NCBI GenBank assembly: GCA_000151295.1
Contig: GG745331.1
Coordinates: 1,479,602 to 1,543,601, forward strand
Direction: 5' to 3'
Source: Allomyces macrogynus ATCC 38327
Lineage: Eukaryota > Blastocladiomycota > Blastocladiomycetes > Blastocladiales > Blastocladiaceae
DNA: 64,000 bases
In this document: positions 45,286 to 56,606 of the stretch, one piece after another
Numbering within the stretch: position 1 is the stretch's first letter
How the letters are laid out: every line of letters begins with the position of its first letter
Made by a program: the position numbers and the translations under genes
The notes under the pieces: generated by a model
The model's database searches: none
What the model was told of the DNA's origin: nothing
The model's input: the letters and a program-made list of their open reading frames with translations, nothing else

Positions 45286-46908
45286 ATGGACGACGACGTG
45301 CCCGTGCAATGTCTTGGTTATGATGTGACGCCTGTGGTACAGACAAGCAGCCGGACCATGACTTACGAACCCAAGCGACAAGGCTGATCGACGACAACGC
45401 GCGGTCCCTCCACTTCCTCGCGCGTGTTCTAGGACAGGCCCTGGTCTCGACACCGGCGCCGCTCTACTCGGTCGCCGTCACGCGCAACTGGAAATGGGCG
45501 TTGACGGGCGCCAGTGATGGCCGCATCACCAAGTGGGATATTTACGGCACCCTAAACGGCAAGACGACGCTGACGCAGACACAAAAGAGCGGGCTCGTCG
45601 ATACGGTCAACAAGGTACGCGACGGTGGTCGTTCTGTGGCCACGCGCTTGACATTGCGCCTGACTCTTGGTTTGGATCTGTAGGGCGGCCACTTGCTCAG
45701 CTTCTGGTACCACGAGGAAACGCCCGAATAGACCGCGCACTGGAACACGGCGCGCGCGACGACGGTCCCCACCGGCGCCGGGTCGGCCAGCGGCGGTAGC
45801 AAACCCGGCACGCCGCGGCCCGTCCCACTCGCCAGCGGCAGCGTGAGCGCTGCTGCGTCGCCCTCAGTTGGTACCGGCTCGAGCAATACCAAGAAATCAT
45901 CCGCAGCTGCCGCGGCCGCAGCACCCGCACCGGACCTCTCGCCCGTCTCCGCGATCGCCGTGCACTCTGAGGCGCAATGGGCGCTCGCCGGGTCGCGTCG
46001 CGGCGGGATCATGCTCTACTCGGTGCGGCACGACGAGGGCAGTGTCGTGGCCACGCTCTGCAGCCACCGCGACGTGGTTTCGGTCCTCACGCTTGCGAAC
46101 GACGACATGACGGTCCTCTCCGGCAGCTGGGACTCGAAAATGGTGCACTGGGACCTGAATTTGGGCATGCCGATTCGGATCTACGCGGGCCACATTGCAC
46201 AAATCTCGAGCGCGCAGTGGCACCCGACGCAGCCGTACATGTTCTTGGCGAGTGCCGTGAACGGCCGGTGTGGGCAGTGGGATACGCGCGTGCCGGGCGA
46301 CCTGCCGGTAGTCAAGTTCCCGTTGCCGGAAAAGACGCCGCCGTGGATTCTATCGGTTTGCTTTTCCGAACTTTGCGCACGCACGTTCCCGCCCGCTTTG
46401 AAGACTGACCGTTCCCCGCACGTGTGATAGTCGTGCTTCAACCCAATCTTGGGCCACGTCTACATTGGCCGCCGCAACCACACCGTCGACGTGTACGAGC
46501 GCGACGGAGGGCTATTGCGCACGCTTACGCTGCCACGTAATTCCGGGCCCGTCTCCAAAGTGCTGTGCATGGAAAACGGCCGATCGCTCATGATCGGGTC
46601 GTCCGACAACGTGCGGCAGTGGGACTTGGAGCACACTGGAAATGCCGTGCCGTTCACGATCATTCCGGGCCACCATGGCGGGAATTTGTCGGAAATGCGT
46701 ACGTTGTTTGATCTCAGCTCGTTCGTTTGGAATCGAGGATCCTCGACTAACGGGCGCGCACCCACCACCTTCCCCGACTTTGCGTCAAATGCTAGTGGTC
46801 AACCCCGACTGCCGGTTCATGATCACGGCTAGCGGCTCGCGCGGGTGGGACTCCGCGGGCAAGGACACAGCGCAGTGTCTGATTTACACGGTTTCGTCCG
46901 TCTTCTGA
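45286..46908 (+). CDS. SPT8: SPT8-like SAGA subunit (WD40)
   Basis: Internal and 3' exons are clear: up to 45614, 45684-46355, 46429-46698 and 46796-46908, with introns of 69, 73 and 97 nt. The 5' end is unresolved; an ATG at 45286 (MDDDVPVQC) is a candidate. Conserved SPT8 blocks: LTGASDGRITKWDIYGTLNG, QTQKSGLVDTVNK spliced to GGHLLSFWYHEE, WALAGSRRGGIMLYSVRHDE, VLSGSWDSKMVHWDLN, then after splicing HVYIGRRNHTVDVYE and IIPGHHGG, and finally CRFMITASGSRGWD. SPT8 delivers TBP from SAGA to core promoters; the family is fungal. A TAG at 45729-45731 interrupts the second exon in a low-conservation linker between two WD repeats, so it may lie in an unrecognised intron. The acidic N-terminal region usual in SPT8 is not apparent. 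Confidence 0.82.
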
Positions 46909-47270
46909 TCGGTTTTCGATTGGGGGGCAAAAGGCAAACATGAAAGAGCAATGGCGCGCCATGTTCTATTCCAATGTTGTTTGTTGTTGTATCGTTCCCA
47001 TTTTTTGGATCAGCACCAAAAACACACACGCAAAAAGTGCAAAAAACAAGGCGGTCGCAGCGAGAGGAAAATTAATGGCGTCCAAGAAAGCAAAAAGGAT
47101 CAAAAACGACTACAGGAGGGTACGGACAAATCATGAAAGCCAGGGGTACAACGAGACTTCCGGGGTGGTGAAGGAGGAGTATAGCAAGCTGCAAGCCGGA
47201 AAGCAAAAGCGAGATAAAGAAAAACATAGAAATGAAGCGCGAGCGTCTCAGGGCTGGACCGGCAACCCCC
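46909..47270. other. Intergenic, convergent SPT8 / KIN4-like 3' ends
   Basis: About 360 bp, A-rich relative to its flanks (47030-47130). No gene seen. Confidence 0.5.
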
Positions 47271-50200
47271 TCACTCGCGGAACACGGTTTGGATCTTCTC
47301 ATCGGCGAGATAGAGCCGCTGCCAGACAATGGCGCGCACGCGCGCATACGCGACCGTCGACCCCTTCGTGCGGTGCATGGCGACGGCATGCACACCCTTG
47401 ATACTCGGCAGCGTGAAGATCTCAATCGTAAACACGAGGTCCGACTTGAACGTCATACTGCGCAGTTTGCGCAACATGGGCGATTTCGGCACCTTGTGCG
47501 TCGACGGGCCCGCCAAGGCCGCCGAAAGAACGGGTGTGCCGGCCACGGCCGATGTGGCCGCCATGGTCGGGATCGGCGAGTAGTAGGCCGAATAGTGCAG
47601 CGAGGTCGGACGCACCGTGCCGTCGAGGAACATGCGGTTCGCGGCCTCGGCCGCGTGTGGGACGCCCGACAGGAGCACACGCTCGACGGTTGTGGTTGAC
47701 GGCGCCGACACGGGGGGACCCGGCAGTGGGAGCGGTGGCATGCCCGCCAGCACGCGACCGTGGTCAATCGAGTTGTTGCGCGACACGGGTCGTGGTGATG
47801 GGCGCGTCGACGAGCGCGTATTACTGCGCAACAGCGACCCGGCCGCGGCACCAACAAGCATGGGTGAAGGCGCGGGGATGCCACTCTCAGCGGCAAGCGA
47901 TTGCGCGCGCGATGCGGGCCGCTCCGGGACCGCGCCGGCACCTGCCAGAACGGGCGTTGCCGCGCGACCCGGGTGCCCGCGAGCCGCGATCGCGGGTGAT
48001 GACGACGGCAAGGGCGGGTAGTTGGACGGCAGCATCACAGGACTGTCGTGGCCCTGCGGCGGCGCCGTCGAGTAGGCCGAGCGCACAGAAATACAGTCGA
48101 GCCAGTCGGTCGTCGAGTTGTGCCGCTGGTGCTTGGTTTGCCGCGAATTTGGCGAGCGCATCGCGTGCTGCTGCGGCGGCGACATTGTCGACATGGCCGG
48201 TGTCGCATCGAGCGGCGCGAGCATTGGCGTCACCTCGGGTGCAGCAAAGACCTCTTGCTGCTGCTGTTGTTGTTGCTGCGCGTGGACAAGGTGCAGCGTC
48301 TCGAGCTCGGCCTTGAGCCTGGCTTTGGTCAGTCGCCGGTGCTTGAGCTTCAATCGACACTTGAGCATGAACCGCCCCTCGCCGTGTCCCGGCACGCCCG
48401 TCGACAGGTTATACTCGTGCCCGACAATCACGGCACCGAGCCCTTCGAGCACCTTGCGTGCCTCAAACAATGCCAGTTCTGGCGACCGCATCGTGAATGC
48501 CTCGGCCGGCAGTTTTGCGAGCGCCGACTCGTGAATCGCGCGCGGGAGCACGTCGCGGAAATAGGCGTCCGACAACGGCGGTGTCGGAGCGCCCTCGGCA
48601 TTCGACGACATGGACGACCGGTCATTGTTCCCAAACCGCTTCCCCGCGAACCGCTTACCCTTGAGCAGCAGCCGCTCGTGCGCCTTGAGCTTGACGACGC
48701 TGGGCGTCGGGGACGGCGCCGCCGAGCTTGATGCACTCGCATTTGGTCCCGCTGCTGGCGACATGCCGCGCACCAGAATGGGCGACGCGGTCATGTCCGC
48801 ATACGCCGAGACGTACGGGTGGCCCGCGACGGGGGCCCCCATCGGCAACGGCGGCAACGGCGGGATTTCCGTCTTCTCGTAGACCGAGTCGTGCATCGAC
48901 AGTGACCGCCGACGCAAATGTTCGAGCACCGACGTGCCCGTCGACCGCGTACGTGGGCGGCCACGCGATACACCGGGTGACGCGGCCGGCGACTGGCCCG
49001 GACGCGGCATACTCGCCTCGACGGACAACGCGCGCTTCTTGATCTTCTTGTCCTTCTGGCTCTTGCGGCGCAGGATTTTGGTGGGCAGCTTCTCTTTTTC
49101 CTTCTTCTGTTTCGGTTCCGGTGCCGCGGGCGCGAGTTCGTTGCGAGCCGCCAGCGACGAGACGGTCGCTGTCGACTCGCGCCGCTTGGCGAGTTTCGCG
49201 CGCCACTTGTCGACCAGATCAAACTTGAAAAACGAGGCGATACTGCTCGACGCCGATCGCGACGGCGTAATCGACGAGGCAGCGCCAGTGGGTGCGACCG
49301 AGGGTGGGACGGGCGGGAGCGGCGGCTCGTAAGTAATCGGTCGGCCAGTTTTCGGTGGTGGCTGGTTAACCATGTCGGACGCAATGAACCCGGCGAGCGA
49401 CGAGGGTGGTGGTGGGAGCGGCAATGCCGGTGACGGCGTCACAGCGGGTACGCCGAAGATGGCCGCTGGGTGCGGCACGATATCCGGGTCCGGAAGCGGG
49501 ACGACCGGCGGGGTCGCGACCGATACGGGACGGGGCGAGTTGGATACCGGTGCGCGCGGGAGAACCGGGAGCATCAGCGGCTGCCGCGTCGTGGGCAGGA
49601 TCGCGGTCGGGGTTGACCGTGCTGCTGCGGGCGAGGGCGATGCCGCGACCGGGTCCGTGCGTGCGGGGCTCGGTGGCAGCGTCACGACTGGAAGCGCGGC
49701 CTCGGCAGCAGGGATTGCGGTTGGTGTGCTGCGCCCCGACCCGGACATGCCATCGCTTGCAGGTGCGCGCTGGCCGGTCGATTTGGGCGACGGGTAGTAG
49801 GCCTTGGCCGCATCGGCCGCGGTAGCCTTGGCAGGCTCGACGCGCGCCGTGTGCGCGTCCGACCCGCTCGTCGTAGCCTCGGGCTTGGCCGGTGAACCAG
49901 CCGGGTCCACGGCCATGCCCTTAACGTCGTCGTCGTCGTGCGCGTCTCGGCCATTGACGGCAGCGGCCAAGATTGATGCGGCCGACGGGGCCACAACGAG
50001 CGACGGCGCGTGCACGGACCCGCTACCGACGGCGATCATGGACGTGCGCACCGACGTGCCGTTTTCGAGATGGTGGTGCGGCGGTGGAACCTCGCCGGGC
50101 GAAAGGAACAAGTGCCGGAATGGGTGCAGCCAATGATGGTGCATGATATCGTGCATCGAGTATCGCGCGGCCGGGTCCGGGACGAGAATGTGCTCGAGAA

Positions 50201-51656
50201 GATGCCGCGCGGATTCTGACACGTGTGCGGGGAAGTGCAGCGGCGTCGGCGTCGTGAGAATGTACTTGTAGAGCAACGTGATGTTTTCCGACTGCGGGTT
50301 GTTTGGGTCGTCGTCGAACGGCAAGTACCCGGCGAGCATGGCAAAGAGGATGACCTGGTACAAGGAAGTAAAGCTATTAGCGTCGACCACTCGAAAATCT
50401 TGGGGGTGGAAGAGCGAGAAAACAAACCCTACAGGTAAGAAATGGTCAGTCTCGTCGAATCAACAGTCAAGGCAGCCCGTGGATGGTGAGAATCACGAGT
50501 AAACGCACCCCAGAGACCAAATGTCGGCCGTTGTGCCCACGTAGCCGTCAGATACGACGAGCTCGGGTGCGGCGTAGCACGGCGAGCCGCAGGACGTGGC
50601 CATCATAAAGTGACGATCCGGCGCGGCGCGAGGCCCCCACCAGAGATCAGCCGCTTCCTCGGGCGACGGTGGCGGGAACTGATTGGCAAACCCAAAGTCG
50701 ATGATGACGAGGTCGCGCGAGTTCGAAAGCAGCAGGTTCTCTGGAGCGTCAACAGCACAAACAATTAGTTTCTTGCGGGAGCAACGACCAAATAACGAAC
50801 GGCAAAATGAGCACTTACCGAGCTTGAGATCGCGATGCACGACGTTGAGCTGCGAGTGCAAGTAATGCACGCCCTGGATGAGCTGCGCAAACAGCCGTCC
50901 GGCCTCGGGTTCGGGCAGGTACCGGTGCGCAAGAATGTAATCGAACAGCTCGCCACCCGAGGCGTACTCGATCACGAGCCCGACCAGCTCGCTGGTTTCC
51001 AGCACGTCAATGAGCTTGACAATGTTCGGGTGGTCGACAGCGTCAAGAATCGCAATCTCGCGCTGCACCTTGCGCAGCTTGTCGTCGTCCTGCAGCCGCG
51101 CGCGGCGGAACAGCTTGACCGCAACGAGCGCGCCCGAGTTGAGGTGCTCGGCAAGCTTGACTTTGCCAAACTCACCCTCGCCGAGCGTTTCGCGCAGCCG
51201 GTACCCGAGGTCCTCGAACGGCTGTGGCGGGACACGCGATGCACGCGCTGGTGCAGCATGGTGATGGTGATGCGCACGGCGCGAGCTGGCCACGGACGCA
51301 CGGCTGGCGGGACGGCGCGACTTGCGCGACCGCGAAGATGTGCGGCTTGTGGCCGACCCGCCCGTACGGTGTACGGCAACAAGAGCGGGCGATACGGCAG
51401 CAGCGGGTGCGACCAAAGTGACGAGGTCCGGGTCACGCTCGTCGTCGTTGTCTTCGTCGTCATTGAAATTATTCTCGTCACGCTCGTTGCCGTCACGCTC
51501 GTCGTTGCTGGCAGGTTGCTCGTGGCCGCCGGGATCCGAGGCGTCGGTCGGGCCATAGACTGTCGAGCCATTCTTGGAGTGCGCGGTTTGGCATGATGCC
51601 GGTCTCGTGGTGGGTCGTGCCGCGGATGCCGGCCCAGGATCGGTCGGCGACACCAT
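47271..51656 (-). CDS. KIN4/PPK1-like Ser/Thr protein kinase with split KA1-like tail
   Basis: Exons 51656-50819 and 50740-50509, then a long exon starting about 50354 and ending 47271 (about 1028 codons). The kinase domain is complete: LGEGEFGKVKLAEHL (P-loop), VAVKLFRRA (VAIK Lys), GGELFDYILAHRYLPE, HRDLKL spliced to ENLLLSNS (catalytic loop), IDFGFANQF (DFG), TSCGSPCYAAPEL (APE), LFAMLAGYLPFDDDPNNP and ITLLYKYILTTP. The last two features mark the Kin4/Frk1/Ppk1 group, which restrains mitotic exit when the spindle is mispositioned. About 800 low-complexity residues follow (Ser/Pro, poly-Gln, basic KKEKEKLPTK patches). Two halves of a KA1-like domain are separated by about 200 residues: RFMLKCRLKLKHRRL and the terminal TIEIFTLPSIKGVHAVAMHR. 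The second-to-third exon junction (WSLG to VILFAML) is one base out of phase as assembled. Confidence 0.85.
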
Positions 51657-53092
51657 GGACAATGCGATGCGATAGGTTGCAGATCAAGGGCGCGTTATGC
51701 TCGGGTCAGAGTGGCGGTGCAAGATGGTTGCTGCAAGGTGCAGAGGTTCTGCTGGCGGGCTGTTGGTGGTGCGTTGCAGTCGGGATGGTTTTGGTTGGCA
51801 GCTTGTCTCTTCACTCAGCAACGCTGCAACACAGGAAAAAGCTTTTTTGAACGGTCCTGTTCTTTTTGCTGCTACACCGACACGCCAGTCCCTTTCAAAA
51901 AAGGGAAAGGCAACCCAACCCTCTCTCGAGAGCGCGCGACAGGAAAAGATCCTGTCGATACCCATCCTTTCTTTCGCCTGGGTCGATCAGTGCTGTCCGT
52001 AAGTATCGATGGCCATTCCTTCAGCCAGATCAGGCATGGGACAACGAAGGAGATCTAGTCCTTGGGCCCACTACAACAGCATCGATATGTGCTCGCGAAT
52101 GCGCACCGTATTCTGGTCCGAAAAATGGGTTCGATCCATACGAAGGTCGAGAGCGCGAGGAATCGCCGGCCCATGGTTACTCCAGGCGAGGGGTAACGGG
52201 CAACAGCAACTATCAGCCAGGGGTCACGAAACGTCGCATGGTGAACGAAACTGGGTGGTAAATAATTTTTCAATGTTTTCTCAAGATATCTCAAATGAAG
52301 CGGCCGATGTTGATGAAGACAACATGTGCGGGCGGATCGTCTCGAACATTGAAGCCTAGTGCTTGCTGCTGCCCGGTTCCCTGTTGGATGGATCCCTGAC
52401 GCAACAATAAATCGCTACAACCATCAGCATGAGCGGGCGCGGAGGCAGCAATCTTGGGACCGGTGTTGGTCTTGTTGAGCGGCCTGCCTGACGCAAGGTT
52501 GATGCTTATGGGTCGACCTTTCTGGGCATGGCACGCCCACTGCCGCGCCCCATAGTTGCCTATCCGATTACTGGACGATCATGGAAGCGCACGCTCGATT
52601 CTCGCTGGGTGTTGCGTCAAGCAAGTCTGTTGGCAGACAGCGACACAGGCATGACGAGACTGCTGGTCGGCTTGCCGTGCAAATAGCCTAAGAGGCCGCT
52701 CATGTGGGGAAATGGATGAGTAGGTCCGTTGATCCTACGGGAAAAAGAAGTGCCAGGACCGCCAAAGGAGTGTGGGCCGCCAAGGAGTGGATGGCAAACG
52801 GGGGCAAGAGGCAGAACTCGGAACTTGGTTCAAGTCAGCGGCGCGGTCAACAGTTTTGTGGTTTGAGCAAGAAATCATATCAGGTGACCGTGCCAGTTCT
52901 GGGAGACAGTTGTCGCCAGTCAGCAAAGGGCACACTGTTGGCCGCAGCAACATCGACAGGTTCTTTGGCCAACCTCAATGCCAACCGACTTTGTACTCAC
53001 AGGACGGGCAGGATGTCGAGGCACTCGGTGGACGCTGAGGGAAGACCCGCAAAGCGAAGCAGCAAAACTGGGGGTGCAACGACCCCCCCCTG
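51657..53092. other. Gene-poor stretch, 1.4 kb
   Basis: Upstream flank of the KIN4-like gene and downstream flank of ORMDL. It has mixed composition, with fewer CpG than the genes, and several short frames (for example 52704-53207 plus) without domain or codon bias. It may hold old repeat sequence, but nothing is identifiable. Confidence 0.45.
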
Positions 53093-54060
53093 TTATTCAA
53101 CGACCTTATTGATACCAAACAAGCGCACGCGGTGCATTGCTGGCAGCTTAGCGATCAGCACAACAAGCAGTGCCGCGAAATTGACGCAGAAGGTTGTCGC
53201 ATCGTAGTGCGTGTAGTGCGTCGAGAGGAGAAACCTGGAGAGCGATGTGACAGAAACGTCGTTAGGACCGGGTCGTGGCGGCAACGCGGCAGCGAGGAGC
53301 GAGCTCGACGACGACGACGATGACGACGACGACACGTACAGGCCAATCGGCAGCAGCGTAAAGAATTTTTTGGCAGGCGTGAACTGCACTTCGTTGTCGA
53401 TTTGCTCCCAGAGCGTCAGGCCGTCGCACGCGCCTTGGTTGAACTCGAACGGCGTGCCGATGAGCCAGTGGAACATGAAGAAAGACGTCTGGTGGAGGAA
53501 CATAACGCGATCCATGTCAGCGCGCGGACATGACGATGAAGGCAGGGGGGCGCACGCAGCGCATAGCAATGCTGCGACGTCAGCATATCGCGCCAACGGA
53601 ACGAAGCGCGCGATACTGCGCGGTGCTGCCGCCGCTCGACCGACCGAGCGAGGGAGGACCGGGTGCGTACCAGGTTGAACGAGACATTGGTCAATGTCCA
53701 CGCGAGCTCCGAGGAAAACGTCGGCACGATGCCAAACAGAAGGCGCATCAAGCAGATGATGAGGATGGTCGTGACCCACGAGCCTAGCGAGCGGGCGAGC
53801 GAGCAAGCGACAGTGCCGGACACCACGTCAGTCGCAGAAAAAAAAAAATCCGCAGCGGCGGCGCGCACGGCACGGCGAGCATCCAGCGGCACGGTCTTCC
53901 GGCAGTTGCGTGTGCGGTTTATAAGAATACCCTTGTAGTTGACCCAGTCCCAGTTGTGGTTGAGCTGCGCCAGTGCATCGCTCTCCTTGATGAGCTCCTT
54001 TCGCCGGCGCTCGGCGTAGGACGAGTGACGGTTGTGGCCGGCGCGGGACTTTGGCGGCAT
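53093..54060 (-). CDS. ORMDL/Orm1-like regulator of serine palmitoyltransferase
   Basis: Four exons, 54060-53931, 53783-53671, 53488-53340 and 53234-53093, 177 residues, all phases consistent. The spliced product shows the ORMDL signature in order: LNHNWDWVNYKG joined to SWVTTILIICLMRLLFGIVP, ELAWTLTNVSFNL joined to TSFFMFHWLIGTPFEF, LTLWEQIDNEVQFTPAKKFF, LLPIGL joined to FLLSTHYTHYD, and IAKLPAMHRVRLFGINK. ORM proteins are small ER membrane proteins that inhibit serine palmitoyltransferase and so set sphingolipid synthesis. Unlike yeast Orm1/2, the short N-terminus (residues 1-32, SSYAERRRKELIKESD) has few phosphorylatable serines. Introns are long for this region (147, 182 and 105 nt); the third carries a GAC/GTC trinucleotide repeat around 53305-53335. 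Confidence 0.93.
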
Positions 54061-54932
54061 GCGTGCGGGGTTGGGCGAGCGGGCTGGCGGGTTGGCGTGG
54101 CGCGGCGGTGCGGTGCGGTGCGGTGCGGTACGGGACGACGAGCCGAAAGAGGGCCGAGGCGAGGGGCTGCCGGGTGCGCTGCTGGTGGTGGTGCTGGTGG
54201 TGGTGCTGGTGCTTCACAGTTGGCTGCGGCGATACGTGGATGGAGGGTGGAGGTGGAGTCTGGGGAGGACAAGCCGTTGGCCCGGTGGTGATGACGGTGG
54301 TGCAGCAACATTGCAGCAGCCAGTTGCCCTTGTTGCCACCCGCGTTACGTGGCATGGCTCGGCGTGATTGCACTGCGACGCTTCGCTCACAAACACGACA
54401 GAAATGGCAGGACTGTGACGTGGGAGGCTCTCGTCAATGATTTGGCACGAAAGACGAGAGACAGCCCAGCGGCGTTAGGAGTGCGTGTCTGGAACCGAAA
54501 AAGAACAAGATGGAACAAATGATGGCAGTCAACAACCGCGGGCATGGTCACAAGCGGTGGTGCTCGCCGCTCGTCATCACAAAGAGCGCTGTTGCACTGC
54601 TATCTGCTTCCTGACATTCGCGCCTGGATTGTGGCCCTTGCAGATTCCTGGAAGTTCAAGAGCGGCGCACTCCTGGAGCGATAATGGTTGGTTTACTTTC
54701 TTGCTATGCTCCCCCAGCGTCGATTTAATTCACACGGAACCTTGATCTACTTACATTTATGATACTGTACTCCCATCTCAAAGACAGCAACTTGCAGCAT
54801 CAGCCCAGTCCTCTTGGTCATTGCCAGATTCACCGCTAATCTGACGGGTGCAAAATCAATACTCTCCTCCTCTCATAGAACACGCGAGCATCCCAGACTC
54901 ACCAATGACAAACGTGTCCAAAGATTATATAT
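54061..54932. other. Intergenic, about 870 bp
   Basis: ORMDL upstream flank: GGT/GTG-rich low-complexity sequence at 54100-54220 (GCGGTGCGGTGCGGTGCGGT and GGTGGTGGTGCTGGTGGTGG). No gene seen in the remainder. Confidence 0.45.
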
Positions 54933-55047
54933 TCAATCGACCATCAGACCTTTGCCACGGGCAAGATGCGTGATTTTGTCGTTCTCGTCCAGGTAGACTG
55001 TGATCCAGTCGGGGAATCTGGAGATCGGGCAGCTGGTTGTCAGCCAT
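54933..55047 (-). pseudogene. I78/I13-like small inhibitor family, copy 1, internally deleted
   Basis: ATG at 55047 opens MADNQLPDLQIP, matching the first residues of copies 2 and 3. The C-terminal block then follows at once, out of frame: PDWITVYLDENDKITHLARG, equivalent to VDRITVHLDANSVITRLSRG of copy 3. About 45 residues plus the intron are missing. Probably a deletion-bearing pseudogene, unless unrecognised splicing rescues it. Confidence 0.5.
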
Positions 55048-55493
55048 GGTGGTGGGTGGATGCTGCATCACAGGGATGTGGGCGTTGGGTCGATTTAGTC
55101 GTGGTCGAATCCGCGCATGCGCTGATCGTTTCGCGTCCGTACGTGGTACGTGGAATTGCGGTTGAGGAGAGACAAGGAGAACGCAAGCGTGTCGGTCCAC
55201 GATGGTTTATTCGACCATCGCGCCGCCCATGAGCATGCAGGGGGCGCGGCCTGATGCCTGCATGCCAACAATCAGCAAAGAATAGGGGCGTCTTCCTGTT
55301 TGTGCGCCACATGCCTGGGCCGTCCTTGGCCCCCTGGCATCGCTGACGAGGTAAATAAAGATTTCTCTGTAAGGACGAATGAGGATGCAATATTGTGTCT
55401 ACATCAGCGGGAGATTTTGCCTCTTAGCAAAGCGCATGAATTGAACGGGGCTACATGGTGCTCACATCATCGTATATTCAGGATCAACCGCGC

Positions 55494-55802
55494 GACAGGC
55501 GCTTGACCACATTGTTTTCATCAAGATGCACCGTGATGCGGTCTACGAAAATGCTCCGGTCCATCCAGCCGTTCAGCGAAAGACGATGTGGCTGCGGCAG
55601 GTCGGCAACCGTCAGGGCGCCCTACGCAGGATTTGAATCAAAGTCAGAGAATGAGCAAACCGATCCAGTCAAAGGGCCAAACCGGCTTAGTGCGTACCTC
55701 TGGGTCCTCGCTCAATTTCGACTCGTCAAGAACCACGACCTTGCCAATCAGGCGCGCCTCTCACTCGGGAATGTGAAGATCGGGCAGGATCTCGTCGGAC
55801 AT
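55494..55802 (-). pseudogene. I78/I13-like small inhibitor family, copy 2, one in-frame TGA
   Basis: Exons 55802-55698 and 55621-55494 with a 76-nt intron (GTACGC...CGTAG). The product would be MSDEILPDLHIPE, then a TGA at 55761-55763, then EARLIGKVVVLDES, and after the splice GALTVADLPQPHRL and VDRITVHLDENNVVKRLSRG. Copy 3 has TGG (Trp) exactly where the TGA stands, so a single G-to-A change explains it. The rest of the frame is intact and conserved, so the lesion is recent or an error. Confidence 0.55.
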
Positions 55803-56291
55803 GATGATGGCGAACGCTAAACACGACAATTCAGCCGTATTGTGTCGCGTCAGCGGTGAGGGGAGCATCGCAGCAACGAACTCATCTGTTTTCATACGAG
55901 TACAAGGCGCGGGCTGTCTTCATGGATGGAGAGGAAGCGAGCACGCTCAGGGATGCCGCTTTTGTAAGGTCTGGGAACCGTTTGTGGCCGCGTTGGCAAC
56001 GCTTTGGAGAATGCAGAACAGGACGCGAAATAGGGCGTGTTCCATTTATGCTCCTGGAGCCTTTTTGCCTGGGGAGACCATTTCAGAGAAAACTGTCAGG
56101 GCTGGCCAGGGGCCTGGAAGCTGGCGAGGATCGAGGAGGAAAGAAGATGAATAAAGATTCACATCGCTACCAGCCAAATGGGTCTGTCTTTTGCGGTCCT
56201 GACCTCAATCGCTCTGAAACAAGCACCATCGAGTCTAACAGCAGCAATCGCGGAGACGCCAATATATTTAATCAAAAAGTCCGCGGCATGC

Positions 56292-56606
56292 TTAGCCGCG
56301 CGAGAGCCTTGTAATCACGCTATTGGCGTCAAGGTGCACCGTGATGCGGTCCACAAAGAAGCTGCGGTCCACGAGCCCGTTGCGGTTGAGACGATGACGC
56401 TCCGGCAGGTCGGCGCGCGTCAGGGCACCCTGATGAGAGAGGGTCAGCACGACTCTTGACCAAACGCGTTGATCGTTGGCGAAAATGCGGCGTGCCGCGA
56501 CGCGTACCTCAGGCACCTCGCTCGATTCGTCCAGGATCAGGACCTTGCCGATGAGACGCGGCTCCCATTCGTCGAGGTGGAGGTCAGGCATTTGCTGCTC
56601 GGACAT
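56292..56606 (-). CDS. Small protein resembling I78/I13 peptidase inhibitors, copy 3 (intact)
   Basis: Two exons, 56606-56508 and 56429-56292, with a 78-nt intron (GTACGC...ATCAG), 78 residues. MSEQQMPDLHLDEWEPRLIG leads into a LIGK motif, followed after the splice by GALTRADLPERHRLNRNGLV and the final strand VDRITVHLDANSVITRLSRG. The layout, LxGK near the start and a terminal DR(I/V/L)xVxLDxxxxITRLxxG, is that of the I78 (and potato-inhibitor I, I13) fold, whose loop blocks serine proteases. There is no signal peptide, so an intracellular role is likely. The family call rests on motif memory and short length. It is the only undamaged member of a three-copy tandem array, all minus strand, at about 450-490 bp spacing. 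Confidence 0.45.
   Translation of the reverse strand: MSEQQMPDLHLDEWEPRLIGKVLILDESSEVPEVRVAARRIFANDQRVWSRVVLTLSHQGALTRADLPERHRLNRNGLVDRSFFVDRITVHLDANSVITRLSRG

Noticed and set aside
52704..53207. 168-codon plus-strand frame upstream of and overlapping the ORMDL 3' end
   Set aside because: Low coding character, overlaps a real gene antisense, no recognisable domain.
21575..55763. Reassignment of TGA to a sense codon, suggested by TGA inside CWC22, the SCFD2-like gene and inhibitor copy 2
   Set aside because: TGA is the natural stop of intact genes here (PAAF1-like, KIAA0930-like, KIN4-like, SPT8), and dozens of other exons contain none in frame. Isolated errors or lesions explain the three cases better.
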